47,259 nucleotides of DNA from Planctomycetota bacterium (GTDB lineage: Bacteria > Planctomycetota > Phycisphaerae > UBA1845), in NCBI GenBank assembly GCA_030616775.1, contig JAUWWQ010000033.1, positions 1 to 47,259 of the forward strand. Reading direction: 5' to 3'. Both the position numbers and the translations under genes were made by a program. Every line of letters begins with the position of its first letter. Position 1 is the first letter of the stretch. The notes beneath the pieces are model-generated. The model saw nothing but the letters and a program-made list of their open reading frames with translations, was not told the DNA's origin and searched no databases. Positions 7,851 through 16,871 of this stretch are shown here, one piece after another.

Positions 7851-9095
7851 ATGCCCGAAGTCGCACCGTTTGCCGCCATCCGTTTCGACGCTGCACGCGC
7901 CGGTGGAGATCTCTCCAACTTGCTGGCACCACCATACGACGTGCTCGACAGGGATGACAAGGATGCTCTGCTCGCAAAGAGCGACCACAATATCGTTGCC
8001 CTCGACCTGCCGCACATCCCGCCGAAATCAGCCGGGCCACCTCAGGCCTATGACGGATCCGCCCAGCGGCTTAATGAGTGGCTGTCCGCCAGAGTGCTCA
8101 TCCGCGAGCAGAATCCCGCGCTGTATCTATATTATCAGCGGTTCGAGCACGCCGGCCGGCCGTACACACGCCGCATGTTCATCGCCCGCGTCCGGCTCCA
8201 GCCATTCTCGGAAGGTGTGATTCTGCCGCATGAGCAGACCTTCGGCGGGCCGAAGGAAGACCGCCTGGCGCTGATGAAAGCCACAAAGTGTCAGCTATCC
8301 CCCATCTTCGGCCTGTATGCCGATCCCGAAGATCGCATCGGCTCCGCCTTTACCGAGATTGCGTTAAGAACACCCGATGCCACCGGGACGCTGGACAACG
8401 TGGACAGCCAAATCTGGATCGTCACCGACAAGGTCGTAATCGACGCGGTCGTCTCGACCATGGCAGCCAAGCGGGTCTACATAGCAGACGGACATCATCG
8501 ATATGACACGGCCTTGATGTATCGCGAATTTCTCGCAAGCCGACACGGCGGATCACTGCCTTCCGATCACTCCGCCAACTACGTCATGTTTGTGCTGGCC
8601 GGTATGGACGATCCCGGTTGTCTGATTCTCCCCTACAATCGCGCTTTGGCGGACATCGATCTTGACACTGTGGTCCAGGCCTGGTCGAAGGGCGCCGAAC
8701 CAGCCCCGAAAGATCAAGCGGACATCGTGCTATTTGATGGTCGCACTGCGAAGGAAGCGCCGCTGCGCTTCACCAGTCGTGACATACTAAAGACACTGGA
8801 GCCGGATCAGTGTGAAGCCTGGCGCAAGCTCGACTATGCGTATCTGCACCGGTATCTGATCGATGAGTTGCTCGAGAGGAAGCTCGGTGGTCAAAAGCCG
8901 AAGGTCCGTTACGTCAAGTCGGTCGAAGAGGCCGAGAAAGCGGCCCGCGATGAATCCGGCGTGGCCCTCTTGACCAATGCCACACCAATGGCACACCTCC
9001 GGGCAGTGAGCGAATCCGGCGGCCTTATGCCCCAGAAAAGCACATATCTCCACCCCAAACTCGCCACCGGACTGACGATCAATCCGCTGACCTGA
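7851..9095 (+). CDS. DUF1015 family protein
   Basis: 414 residues, a full-length member of the DUF1015 family. Signature stretches are present in order: LAPPYDVL near residue 25, ILPHEQTFGGPKEDRLAL near 125, RVYIADGHHRYDTALMYRE near 205, and the terminal GGLMPQKSTYLHPKLATGL. The DGHHR motif resembles the ParB/serine-kinase-like active site seen in related folds. The family has no firmly established reaction that I can state; in other genomes it often lies near serine or amino-acid metabolism genes, which is not the case here. AAGGAG lies 6 nt before the ATG. It is transcribed alone and faces the sulfatase gene convergently. Confidence 0.9.
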   Translation: MPEVAPFAAIRFDAARAGGDLSNLLAPPYDVLDRDDKDALLAKSDHNIVALDLPHIPPKSAGPPQAYDGSAQRLNEWLSARVLIREQNPALYLYYQRFEHAGRPYTRRMFIARVRLQPFSEGVILPHEQTFGGPKEDRLALMKATKCQLSPIFGLYADPEDRIGSAFTEIALRTPDATGTLDNVDSQIWIVTDKVVIDAVVSTMAAKRVYIADGHHRYDTALMYREFLASRHGGSLPSDHSANYVMFVLAGMDDPGCLILPYNRALADIDLDTVVQAWSKGAEPAPKDQADIVLFDGRTAKEAPLRFTSRDILKTLEPDQCEAWRKLDYAYLHRYLIDELLERKLGGQKPKVRYVKSVEEAEKAARDESGVALLTNATPMAHLRAVSESGGLMPQKSTYLHPKLATGLTINPLT

Positions 9096-9199
9096 ACATG
9101 GGCCAGAAGTTGCCGAGATCGAGGATGAACATCAGTTAGAAGCGTTGCAGATCAGCAAACACCGCCTTACCTACCGGTTCGGGAAACACCCTTTGATCA

Positions 9200-11239
9200 T
9201 CACGGGGCCGTTGCTGCATCCCGGGTAGCCAATGCTCTCTCTAGGGCGCGTTGCCCCGGAGGGAATCCCGGTTTTAGCTCGAGCCCACTTTGATATGCCT
9301 CGATAGCTTCATCGTATCTCCCCTTCCTGTACCAGAGGTCCCCGAGTCGCAGGTAGGCAGTGCCTTTGATATTCCGGAACTGCTCGGACATGACCACCAG
9401 CGTCTCCACCTCCAGGGCCTGGCGATATGCATCAATGGCCTCGTCGACCAGGCGTTGCATGTACAAAGTGTCAGCAAGGTGAAGACGCGCCTTAAACAGA
9501 ACCGGGTGAATCCTCCCAATGCGATCCAACGTTCCCTTCAGACTGTCGCTTCCCTCGTCCATGCCCTCTGCCAGGCGCACCGCCTCGCTGAAGTATGATC
9601 TGGCCTCGTCATATCTAGCCTCTCGGGCAGCCACATTGCCCAGTGCGAAGTGCGCCTCCGCCGACGCCGGCTCTAATCTCAGAAGTTCGTGGTAATGGGC
9701 GCTTGCCTCCTCCAGCTCACCTTCCTCCATCGCGGCAATACCCAGGTACTCGTGCGCTCTTGCAGTATCCCAGCGCTCGGCCAGGATGTCCATACATACG
9801 TTCCTTAGGACGGAATAGTTGCCCTGATGAAGGAAGCGCGTTGCCACTGTGATTTTCTCGAAGACCCAAATAAAGTCTTTGGGATCCTCCTTGTCACTCT
9901 CGAACTCAAATACCTCCTGTACGGCCCCGCCCACATAGCCCAGTGCTTCCAGACGTTGGATACTCTTCTGATCCAGCGGTAACTCGCGGTCATCCTCTAT
10001 TGTGCGGGTCTGTTCCGTAAGAACAGCTTTCAGCCGCTCGCGAAATGAGTCAGCCCGTTCGGGATGCATATTCACGACATTGTACGTTTCACCCGGATCG
10101 CGGGTCAGATCATAGAACTCCGGTCTGGAGGCCTGGATATATTTCCACTGGTGGGTTTCCAGACCGAATAGAGGACTGCATTTGTACTTCGTCGGTACCA
10201 GTGATTCGCTATAGAAGTACCTTTCGCTCCCACTCCGATTGCTGTCGGCGAAGTAGGAGGACAAATCCTGGCCTTGCACTTCGGATGGCACCTGGATCCC
10301 GACGTTACTGAGGACCGTGGGAAAAAGGTCGATCAATGCGACAGTCTGTTGGACTCTTGCGGCCTTGCGGCTCCCAGGCAGCTTAACGATCAACGGAACC
10401 TTCGTAGTACTATGGTAAATGAAGTAACCATGCCACGTCTCGGAGTGTTCTCCAAGACCCTCACCATGATCGGAAGTCACAATGATCATTGCGGAATCGT
10501 AGAGCCCCAAACGTTTCAGCTTCTCGATGACCTTGCCCAGGTGGTGGTCTACATAGGCAATCTCGCCGGCATACAAGTTATCGGAGAAGTCCGACGCAAA
10601 GGGCTCGGGCGGCTCATATGGAAAATGGGGATCGAAATAGTGAAGGAACAGAAAAAAACGTTCGTCGGCGTGCTCGTCCAGCCAGGCGCTGGCGACCCCA
10701 CTTACGGCTTTCGCTCGTCGTTCGTTAAGAACACGGGCGGTTCCCACGCCCTCTCCAACGTCGTCATCGTACGTGTCAAACCCTTGGTCCAGGCCGAACT
10801 GGGAATCCAGCACGAAGGTGCTTACGAACCCGGCCGTTGTATATCCATGCTCCCGCAGTATTTCAGCGAGGGTGACGTTAGATTCCGGAAGGCGGTAGTC
10901 ATGATTGTCGTGTACGCCGTGATATGGTGGAATGGTACCCGTCAGCATGGAAGAATGAGCGGGAAGAGTATGAAGAGTATTGGGAATCGGCGTAATGACA
11001 TTCTCAAACAGAATCCCTTCCTTGGCGACGGCATCAATATTAGGCGTGGTTTTGCGCTGATAGCCGTAGCAGCTCAGGTGGTCAGCGCGGCACGTGTCGA
11101 TACTGACAAGAACAATGTTGACCGGCCCCTTCGCGGCGGAACCGGGACGCAGGAATAACCAGCCAGCTCCGCCTACCACAACGACCAGCAGCAGCACCCC
11201 CAAAAGGGGATACGCTGACGACACTTTGGTCTTCCCCAT
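9200..11239 (-). CDS. Membrane-anchored sulfatase-like hydrolase with C-terminal TPRs (copy 1)
   Basis: 679 residues: one N-terminal membrane helix (about residues 9-31), an alkaline-phosphatase-superfamily sulfatase-like domain (about 38-400), then TPR repeats (about 480-670). Metal-site motifs are SIDTCRADHLSCYG and TSDHGEGLGEH. The position that is Cys/Ser (formylglycine) in true sulfatases is Thr91 in TLPAHSSMLTG. The protein may therefore act as a Thr-nucleophile phospho- or phosphoethanolamine-type hydrolase/transferase rather than a sulfatase. Just before it three residues (TLH) are extra compared with the neighbour, produced by a 9-bp tandem duplication. GAGG precedes the ATG by 9 nt. 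It is a tandem paralogue of the gene at 11441-13447. Confidence 0.88.
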   Translation of the reverse strand: MGKTKVSSAYPLLGVLLLVVVVGGAGWLFLRPGSAAKGPVNIVLVSIDTCRADHLSCYGYQRKTTPNIDAVAKEGILFENVITPIPNTLHTLPAHSSMLTGTIPPYHGVHDNHDYRLPESNVTLAEILREHGYTTAGFVSTFVLDSQFGLDQGFDTYDDDVGEGVGTARVLNERRAKAVSGVASAWLDEHADERFFLFLHYFDPHFPYEPPEPFASDFSDNLYAGEIAYVDHHLGKVIEKLKRLGLYDSAMIIVTSDHGEGLGEHSETWHGYFIYHSTTKVPLIVKLPGSRKAARVQQTVALIDLFPTVLSNVGIQVPSEVQGQDLSSYFADSNRSGSERYFYSESLVPTKYKCSPLFGLETHQWKYIQASRPEFYDLTRDPGETYNVVNMHPERADSFRERLKAVLTEQTRTIEDDRELPLDQKSIQRLEALGYVGGAVQEVFEFESDKEDPKDFIWVFEKITVATRFLHQGNYSVLRNVCMDILAERWDTARAHEYLGIAAMEEGELEEASAHYHELLRLEPASAEAHFALGNVAAREARYDEARSYFSEAVRLAEGMDEGSDSLKGTLDRIGRIHPVLFKARLHLADTLYMQRLVDEAIDAYRQALEVETLVVMSEQFRNIKGTAYLRLGDLWYRKGRYDEAIEAYQSGLELKPGFPPGQRALERALATRDAATAP
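10963..10980. repeat. Perfect 9-bp tandem duplication at the sulfatase active site
   Basis: gaagagtat occurs twice back to back. On the minus strand it encodes TL-H-TL directly before PAH, inserting three residues next to the nucleophile position relative to the paralogue, which reads VPITLPAHCSM. Confidence 0.95.
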
Positions 11240-11357
11240 TTGCTCAGCCTCTAAAGTCTTGGCGTATCAATGTCCGGGACCAGAAGGTGCCGCGACTGTC
11301 TCCAGAAACGGAGCCCCCTGTCTTGTCAACCCTATTATGGTGGATTCGCCCGCCGGG
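11237..11357. repeat. Duplicated start and upstream region, copy 1
   Basis: The first codon and about 115 bases upstream of the sulfatase copy 1 are almost identical to 13445-13563, with three or four differences before the copies diverge at gattcgccc. The longest identical block includes atcaatgtccgggaccag and ggagccccctgtcttgtc. One of the differences falls in the ribosome site (GAGG here, GAGA in copy 2). Confidence 0.9.
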
Positions 11358-11440
11358 CATTTGCACGGTCTGAAACGAGCCGCAATGAGCCGCGGGCTTG
11401 AACCCCGCGCGGTCTTGACAATGACAGTTGTATTTCATCT

Positions 11441-13447
11441 TCACGGTCCCGTCGAACGGTCCCGTACCGCCAACGCGGCATCGAGTGCCCGGCGCGCCGC
11501 CGGGTAGTTCGGCTTGAACCGAAGCGCCTCCTCAAACTCCTTTATTGCATCTTCGTACTTTCGCCGGATGAACAAGATGGTACCATATTCATAGTGCGCC
11601 TTGGCGTAGCGCGGGTCGATCTCCGTCGCTTTGCGGAATTCTACGCCCGCCGCCCCGATCCTACCGAGATGGAACAGCGCCCTTCCCAGATTGATATGTG
11701 CGCGGACACGGACCGGATCGATTCTCCCAAGTCGGCGCAGCGCCCGGTCTAGGTTCTCCCTGTCCGCAGCCGCATCGGCCCGCAGCCGCAGCGCTTCCCT
11801 GTAGTGTGAGATCGCTTCCTTCAATCTAGCCTGCTGAGCACGTATATCACCCAGATAGTTGTGCACCTCGGCCGCCTCAGGATCGATTTCGAGCACCTTC
11901 AGGTAATGGGTCACGGCCTCCTCGACACGACCCTCCGCCATGGCGATCTTGCCCAATGAAATGTATACCTTTACAAAGCCGGGACGCACTGCCAGGATGT
12001 CACCACACAACCTCCTTGCCTCGGCATACACCCCTTGGTTAAAGAGCTCCATGGCCCGCGCGAGCTTCTCATAGAGACTGACAAATTCCTTGGGATCGTC
12101 CTTGCTTGTCTCAAACTCAAAAGCCTCGTCTGTCGTCCCCCCTCCGACATATCCGAGTGCTTCAAGGCGATCCAGACTCTCTTGATCCAACGTCAACGCT
12201 GATTCGTCTTCGGTGATGCGGGTTTGCTCCTCCAAAAGCGCTTTCAGACGACTTTTGAACAAAAGCGCCTGCTGCGGGTATGCTTCGACGAGATTCTTAC
12301 TCTCGCCCGGGTCCTCACTCAGGTTGTAGAGTTCCGGCCTGGAGGCTTGGATGTATTTCCACTTGCCGGTTTCCAGCCCTAAAAGCGAGCTGCATCCATA
12401 CCTCATTGGCGTCAGTGACTCGCTATAGATATATCTTTCCCCCCCGTGGCGCCTCTTGTTCACTAAATAGGGGCATAGACTCTCACCTCGCACTTCCGAC
12501 GGAATGGGAGCGCCGACATACTCGAGAATGGTGGGAACGATATCAATCAGGCCAACAACCTCATCCACTCGATTGGGTTCTCGGCGTTCCGGGAGTTTGA
12601 CGATCAGAGGAACCTTTGTGGTAGTATGATAAATGAAATAACTGTGTCTAGTCTCCGAGTGGTCACCGAGACCCTCGCCGTGGTCTGAGGTGATGAGGAT
12701 CAGGGCCGAATCATAGAGCCCGAGGCGCTTCAGTGTATCTAATAGCTCCCCGATACAACGGTCAGTGTACGCAATCTCACCGGTGTATGGGTCATTCGAG
12801 AATTCCGAGGCGAAAGGCTCAGGGGGATCGTAGGGATAATGAGGATCAAAGTAGTGCAGGAAAAGAAAAAAGGGCTCCTCCACCTGTTTATGCAGCCAGG
12901 CATTCGCAACATGGTTCACGTCACCGGCTCTGCGTTCACTGAAAACACGCTGCTGGAAGGTCGCGCGTTGTCCAAATTCCGCGTCATAGGCATTAAAACC
13001 CTGGGCAATGCCAAACCGCGGATCAAGCACGAACGAAGCTACAAAGGCGGCTGTTTCATACCCGTACTCCCGCAGTGCTTCCGCGAGGGTTACGTTCGAC
13101 TCGGCAAGCTGATAGGTAATATTGTCATGGGCTCCGTGATAGGGAGGATTGGCACCTGTCAGCATCGAACAATGTGCGGGGAGGGTGATGGGTACCGGCG
13201 AAATGACGTTCGTAAAGAGGATTCCCTCGCGAGCAAAAGCATCGATACAAGGTGTCGTCTTGCGGGGATGACCGTAGCAGCTCAGATGGTCGGCCCGACA
13301 GGTATCGATGCTGATGAGAATGACGTTAACCGGCCCCTTCGTGGCGGAACCGGGGCGCAGGAACAACCAGCCAACGCCGCCTACAACAACGACCAGCAGC
13401 AGCACCCCCAGAAGGGGATACGCTGCCGACACTTTGGCCTTCCCCAT
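11441..13447 (-). CDS. Membrane-anchored sulfatase-like hydrolase with C-terminal TPRs (copy 2)
   Basis: 668 residues with the same architecture as copy 1: membrane helix (residues 9-31, nearly identical in both), sulfatase-like domain with SIDTCRADHLSCYG and TSDHGEGLGDH, then TPR units (for example YISLGKIAMAEGRVEEAVTHY and AHYEYGTILFIRRKYEDAI). The nucleophile position is Thr88 (TLPAHCSMLTG), so formylglycine cannot form by the usual C-x-P-x-R rule. The two genes are about 60 percent identical by eye in the catalytic part but diverge in the TPR part, where substrate or partner choice may differ. The start is the ATG at 13447, with a weaker ribosome site than copy 1. Likely an envelope enzyme facing the periplasm; substrate unknown. 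Confidence 0.88.
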   Translation of the reverse strand: MGKAKVSAAYPLLGVLLLVVVVGGVGWLFLRPGSATKGPVNVILISIDTCRADHLSCYGHPRKTTPCIDAFAREGILFTNVISPVPITLPAHCSMLTGANPPYHGAHDNITYQLAESNVTLAEALREYGYETAAFVASFVLDPRFGIAQGFNAYDAEFGQRATFQQRVFSERRAGDVNHVANAWLHKQVEEPFFLFLHYFDPHYPYDPPEPFASEFSNDPYTGEIAYTDRCIGELLDTLKRLGLYDSALILITSDHGEGLGDHSETRHSYFIYHTTTKVPLIVKLPERREPNRVDEVVGLIDIVPTILEYVGAPIPSEVRGESLCPYLVNKRRHGGERYIYSESLTPMRYGCSSLLGLETGKWKYIQASRPELYNLSEDPGESKNLVEAYPQQALLFKSRLKALLEEQTRITEDESALTLDQESLDRLEALGYVGGGTTDEAFEFETSKDDPKEFVSLYEKLARAMELFNQGVYAEARRLCGDILAVRPGFVKVYISLGKIAMAEGRVEEAVTHYLKVLEIDPEAAEVHNYLGDIRAQQARLKEAISHYREALRLRADAAADRENLDRALRRLGRIDPVRVRAHINLGRALFHLGRIGAAGVEFRKATEIDPRYAKAHYEYGTILFIRRKYEDAIKEFEEALRFKPNYPAARRALDAALAVRDRSTGP

Positions 13448-13563
13448 TTGCTCAGTCTCTAAAGTCTTGGCACATCAATGTCCGGGACCAGAAGGTGCCG
13501 CGACTGTCTCCAGAAACGGAGCCCCCTGTCTTGTCAACCCTATTATGGTGGATTCACCCCCGG
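13445..13563. repeat. Duplicated start and upstream region, copy 2
   Basis: Near-identical to 11237-11357 (see that entry). Conservation of this non-coding block is much higher than that of most of the two coding regions it precedes. This suggests either recent gene conversion or a shared regulatory leader. Confidence 0.9.
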
Positions 13564-13695
13564 GCGGCAAGCCCTACGGTTGGTACTGGACGGTGTGCGC
13601 AACGACCACCGGCGAGGGGCTCCTGATCACCCGCCGAAGGCCTATTGCCAACCGGCTGGAAGAGTTGGCCGCGACCACGACCTACGCAAAACGCA

Positions 13696-13935
13696 CTATC
13701 GATCGTCGACCACGGTCCCCGGCGCAACCATCTCACCAGGTGAGACCATCTCTCCGGGGGACTGCATCTGATATTCGGAGCCCAACTCTTCCTCGGTCAC
13801 GCGGGCCGGCTGAGGCTCGTCATTGTACTCATAGGTCCGGACGGACTTGTATGAGGACGTTTCACATCCTGCCGGAAGGCCCCAGACAAACGCCACCGCT
13901 ACCGCTGCCAGTAAGCATCTTATCCGACGTCGCAT
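13696..13935 (-). CDS. Small probable lipoprotein
   Basis: 79 residues. The N-terminus is basic (MRRRIRCLLA), followed by a hydrophobic stretch and LPAGC, with Cys24 as likely lipid-attachment site; Pro at -3 makes the lipobox atypical. The mature part is acidic and Tyr-rich (SYKSVRTYEYNDEP), then has a short repeat (SPGEMVSPGEMVAPG). A strong ribosome site (AGGGGAGGA) lies before the ATG at 13935. It sits 50 bases downstream of the LPP20-like gene on the same strand and probably belongs to the same transcription unit. Function unknown; an envelope accessory role is inferred from the neighbours. Confidence 0.7.
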   Translation of the reverse strand: MRRRIRCLLAAVAVAFVWGLPAGCETSSYKSVRTYEYNDEPQPARVTEEELGSEYQMQSPGEMVSPGEMVAPGTVVDDR

Positions 13936-13985
13936 CGTTTACATCCTCCCCTTTCGACGGGGTTGAACAAAACCGCACCTACTGC

Positions 13986-15308
13986 TTACCCACGCCGCTT
14001 GACCACCAACATGTGTTGGTGAACGACGGACCAGACCTCTGCCGCCGGCAGCGAGACCGTGACCCTGGCGATCTCCCCACTGAAGACCGGTCCCTCGCCG
14101 ACCGCTCCGGCAAGCACGGCTTCCACCTGCGTGACGATCTCATCATATTCGGTCACGAACTCTCGTACCGTGCTGTCGGAACTGATGGTCAGTCCGTAGA
14201 CCTGCTCGGCCAATCTGCGCATGGCGTCAAGCTCGGCCGCGCGGGCCGCCCGCAACTTGCCCTGGGCGGTATGAATCTCGGCGTCGGTGGCCTCACCGGT
14301 AGCGTTGAGCCGCTCACCGAACCAGGCGGGCATCTCCGCCCCGGCGCTGGTTGCCTGGCTGATGAAACGGGAGGGCGGAACACCGGAACCGGTGGCCCGA
14401 ATCAGATCGCGTTTGATCTTCTTTTTGATATTGGTGATGTCGGTTCTGGTTACCTTGTTGCCGTGGTAGTGCTCGCTGTGCAGTTCTTTGATCCTGGTGA
14501 TGATCTTCTCCACCGGGACCTCCATGGTGACCTCGGCGATCAGCTCGTCATCGTGCAGGTACGCGCTGAGCTGTGTGGCCCCATATACTATGCCGTCGGC
14601 CCGCGTCCGTATCTCGTCGAACTCGGTGATGAAATCGCGCACCAGCGTATCCGAAGTCAGCCGCAGACCCTTGATGTTCTCGAGCAACTTGCGCATGGCG
14701 TCCAACCGGGCCGCCCGCTCGGCCATCAACCGAGCCTGGGGCCCCACCGTCTTCCAGATCGGAGGGATCGATCGGGTCGGTACATAGTCAGGCGGCAGAG
14801 GTGTAATGACTTCCTCGATACCATCCGGCAAATCGGGAGGCAAGTCGGGACGGGGAGCCCCGGAGCCCGTCACCCGGAATACGTCAGTCTTGACGTGCTG
14901 TCTGATGTTCTCGATGTCAGTGGTCGTCACCCTGTTGCCGTGGTAGTGGGTCTTATGCACGGCCTTGAGCGTGGTAACCAGCTTGGCCACGGTGACTTCC
15001 GCATCAACCTCACAGACGCCGTCGTCGTAATACCGAGGCGGGCCCAGTCGAATGCCCTTCACAAAGGTATCTACCGCGGCACGGATCTCGTCGCTTTCCG
15101 TCACGAAATCGCGCACGTAAGTGTCCGAAGTGATTCTGGCGCCGTAGACCGCCTCGGCCAGCTTACGATAGCAATCCGCCTCCGCCGCCCGCCGGGCGAG
15201 CAGCTTGTTCTGGGCATCCGAAACCGCGCTTTGAGCCCAAGTCGGCACGGTCATCACAAACGCTGCAAACGCGGCTAACCTGATACAAACACGATCATGT
15301 CTTATCAT
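13986..15308 (-). CDS. Secreted protein with three LPP20-like repeats
   Basis: 440 residues with a signal peptide (MIRHDRVCIRLAAFAAF... cut after TWAQ). Three tandem units of about 110-130 residues share one pattern: RAAEADCYRKLAEAVYG + ITSDTYVRDFVTESDEI, RAARLDAMRKLLENIKG + LTSDTLVRDFITEFDEI, and RAAELDAMRRLAEQVYG + ISSDSTVREFVTEYDEI. This is the LPP20 / FlgP-type helix-strand pattern of outer-membrane or flagellar-associated lipoproteins, although no lipobox is present here. Units 1 and 2 also share HYHGN.VT.TDI.NI. AGGAG lies 8 nt before the ATG. The gene lies downstream of the CsgG-like lipoprotein gene and upstream of a small lipoprotein, consistent with an envelope complex. Confidence 0.8.
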   Translation of the reverse strand: MIRHDRVCIRLAAFAAFVMTVPTWAQSAVSDAQNKLLARRAAEADCYRKLAEAVYGARITSDTYVRDFVTESDEIRAAVDTFVKGIRLGPPRYYDDGVCEVDAEVTVAKLVTTLKAVHKTHYHGNRVTTTDIENIRQHVKTDVFRVTGSGAPRPDLPPDLPDGIEEVITPLPPDYVPTRSIPPIWKTVGPQARLMAERAARLDAMRKLLENIKGLRLTSDTLVRDFITEFDEIRTRADGIVYGATQLSAYLHDDELIAEVTMEVPVEKIITRIKELHSEHYHGNKVTRTDITNIKKKIKRDLIRATGSGVPPSRFISQATSAGAEMPAWFGERLNATGEATDAEIHTAQGKLRAARAAELDAMRRLAEQVYGLTISSDSTVREFVTEYDEIVTQVEAVLAGAVGEGPVFSGEIARVTVSLPAAEVWSVVHQHMLVVKRRG

Positions 15309-15581
15309 CGAAACGTCTCCTGACCTCCTGAATCCCCGCCCCGGGAAGAGTCCCTATGACTAATTCTCTTCGAAAAGCCAATGCTTTGACATTGTGTACG
15401 ACACGGTAGCACGGGGAAGGTTAACAGCTTCCGCCAAAACCCCTGCGAGACAGACTTTCTCCCGGCACGCCGGGATCTCGTGACCGACAAGAAAACCGGT
15501 TCCACAGGTTCTGTCAGACGGTCCACGCCTTAAAACGCACTACTTGTCGTCGCCCGATAACAACAGTGTAAGGGAATTCGG

Positions 15582-16631
15582 TCAACTGCCCGCCCCTGGC
15601 CTAACCCGGTGCCCGTAAAGTTTGGCACGATCAAGCGCTTCGCGGTACATGGCGATGTCGGCCCCGGCGCAAGCTCTCTTGTAGAACCGCAGGGCTTCGG
15701 GGTGACGGCCCGAGGCCTCACACGCAACCCCCGCACCGTACGCCGCTCGGTGATCATCGGGGTTGTTGGCCAGGGCGGCTTTGAACCTGGCGACCGCCTC
15801 GTCATACATCTCGGCACGCAGCATCTTCACACCCTCGATGCAACTCTTGTTCCCGCTGGAGAGGACCACTGTATCCACATCTATGCGGCAGGGCATCAGC
15901 CTGCTGATGAACTCCTGAACGGCCCGTCCAACCAGGGTCGCGATTATCTCATCCTGGGGTGTCAACTCTGCCTCGGTCTGACTGGAGCCGAAGATCGGAC
16001 TCGCCTTGGTCTTATCCGTGCCGGTGTAGGGCTTGGGGCTGTAGTGCTCCCAAACCATGTTGTTGGCGGTATCAACCAGCTTGAAAGCAGTCTGAACGGT
16101 CATGGTGCGCGACACCGTTTCGACCTCCTTGGTCCTGATGTCCGTACCGCCGCCGCCCCAACCGCGTCCGCCCCAACCGGACAGGCTCAAACCGGCCAGC
16201 GTTCGCTGCTTGCCGATATGTTTCTCGACCTTCACGTCGACGTGGCTGAGGATCACGCCCTGGGCGGCGAGCAATTGACCGCCGCTGCCGCCCGGTGCCG
16301 TCGACATACCCGCTGCAGCCAGATCAGCCTCATCAAACGTCACCTGCGTATCACGTCGATCGGACACCGTGATGTCGGCCCCCAGACGACGCGACTCATT
16401 CGCCATCGTCTGCATGACCGTGACGCACATGTCCGACCACTTCGGGTCGGTCGTGGGACCGACTTTTGCAGGCATGATCGCGATGGTCTTCATTCCCTGC
16501 GGCAGCCCCCGCTCCGCCTCGACCACATAGCTGAAGCTCACGGGTGCCCGCTCGGTTGCGGCACATCCTACCATCAGGGAAAGGAGCAATACACCACCGG
16601 CGTGAACCTTAGCAGTCCTGGTTGTCAACAT
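15582..16631 (-). CDS. CsgG-like lipoprotein with C-terminal TPR
   Basis: 349 residues. The signal peptide ends in LMVGC, with Cys23 probably lipidated. The N-terminal half follows the CsgG/LpoB-type fold: KTIAIMPAKVGPT, an alpha helix (MCVTVMQTMANESRRL), a strand/helix and GQLLAAQGVILSHVDVKV. A glycine-rich loop (GWGGRGWGGGG) precedes a strand pair (TMTVQTAFKLVDTANNMVWE). The last 90 residues (GVKMLRAEMYDEAVARFKAAL and later ALRFYKRACAG) are TPR-like. CsgG-type lipoproteins form secretion pores or activate envelope enzymes; pairing with an LPP20-type protein resembles known flagellar-envelope (FlgO/FlgP/FlgT-like) groupings, but no flagellar gene is nearby. GGAG lies 9 nt before the ATG. Confidence 0.75.
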   Translation of the reverse strand: MLTTRTAKVHAGGVLLLSLMVGCAATERAPVSFSYVVEAERGLPQGMKTIAIMPAKVGPTTDPKWSDMCVTVMQTMANESRRLGADITVSDRRDTQVTFDEADLAAAGMSTAPGGSGGQLLAAQGVILSHVDVKVEKHIGKQRTLAGLSLSGWGGRGWGGGGTDIRTKEVETVSRTMTVQTAFKLVDTANNMVWEHYSPKPYTGTDKTKASPIFGSSQTEAELTPQDEIIATLVGRAVQEFISRLMPCRIDVDTVVLSSGNKSCIEGVKMLRAEMYDEAVARFKAALANNPDDHRAAYGAGVACEASGRHPEALRFYKRACAGADIAMYREALDRAKLYGHRVRPGAGS

Positions 16632-16805
16632 GATTCAAACTCCGTCGTCTTGAGCCTGGTTTCAATGAGGCGCTCGTGAAAGTGCGCTCCCGCCCGCGAC
16701 AGCACCTCACAGGCGCCGATCCGATCCACCCGACCGGACGTACCCAACTACCTACGCTATAGCAGAACATCGGGGGGACATGCCGTCAAGCCAAGATCGG
16801 CCAGT

Positions 16806-16835
16806 TTGACGAGCTGCAGCAGCGGGTTCTACAAT
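16806..16835 (+). promoter_or_regulatory. Sigma70-type promoter for ispG
   Basis: TTGACG (16806-16811), 18-base spacer, TACAAT (16830-16835), each five of six matches. Transcription would start near 16842, 30 bases before the GTG start. This argues against an ispG start at 16806, which is the -35 box itself. Confidence 0.55.
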
Positions 16836-16871
16836 CCAACTGTTCTCGCCCCTTTTCAGGAGAGGTTTTCG

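Noticed and set aside
9200-13447. Calling the two paralogues true sulfatases
   Set aside because: The C/S-x-P-x-R formylglycine motif is absent (TLPAH instead), so only sulfatase-like hydrolase is supported.
13308-15278. Long plus-strand open frame opposite the LPP20-like gene
   Set aside because: Antisense shadow caused by GC-rich codon use; the minus strand has a signal peptide, repeats and a ribosome site.
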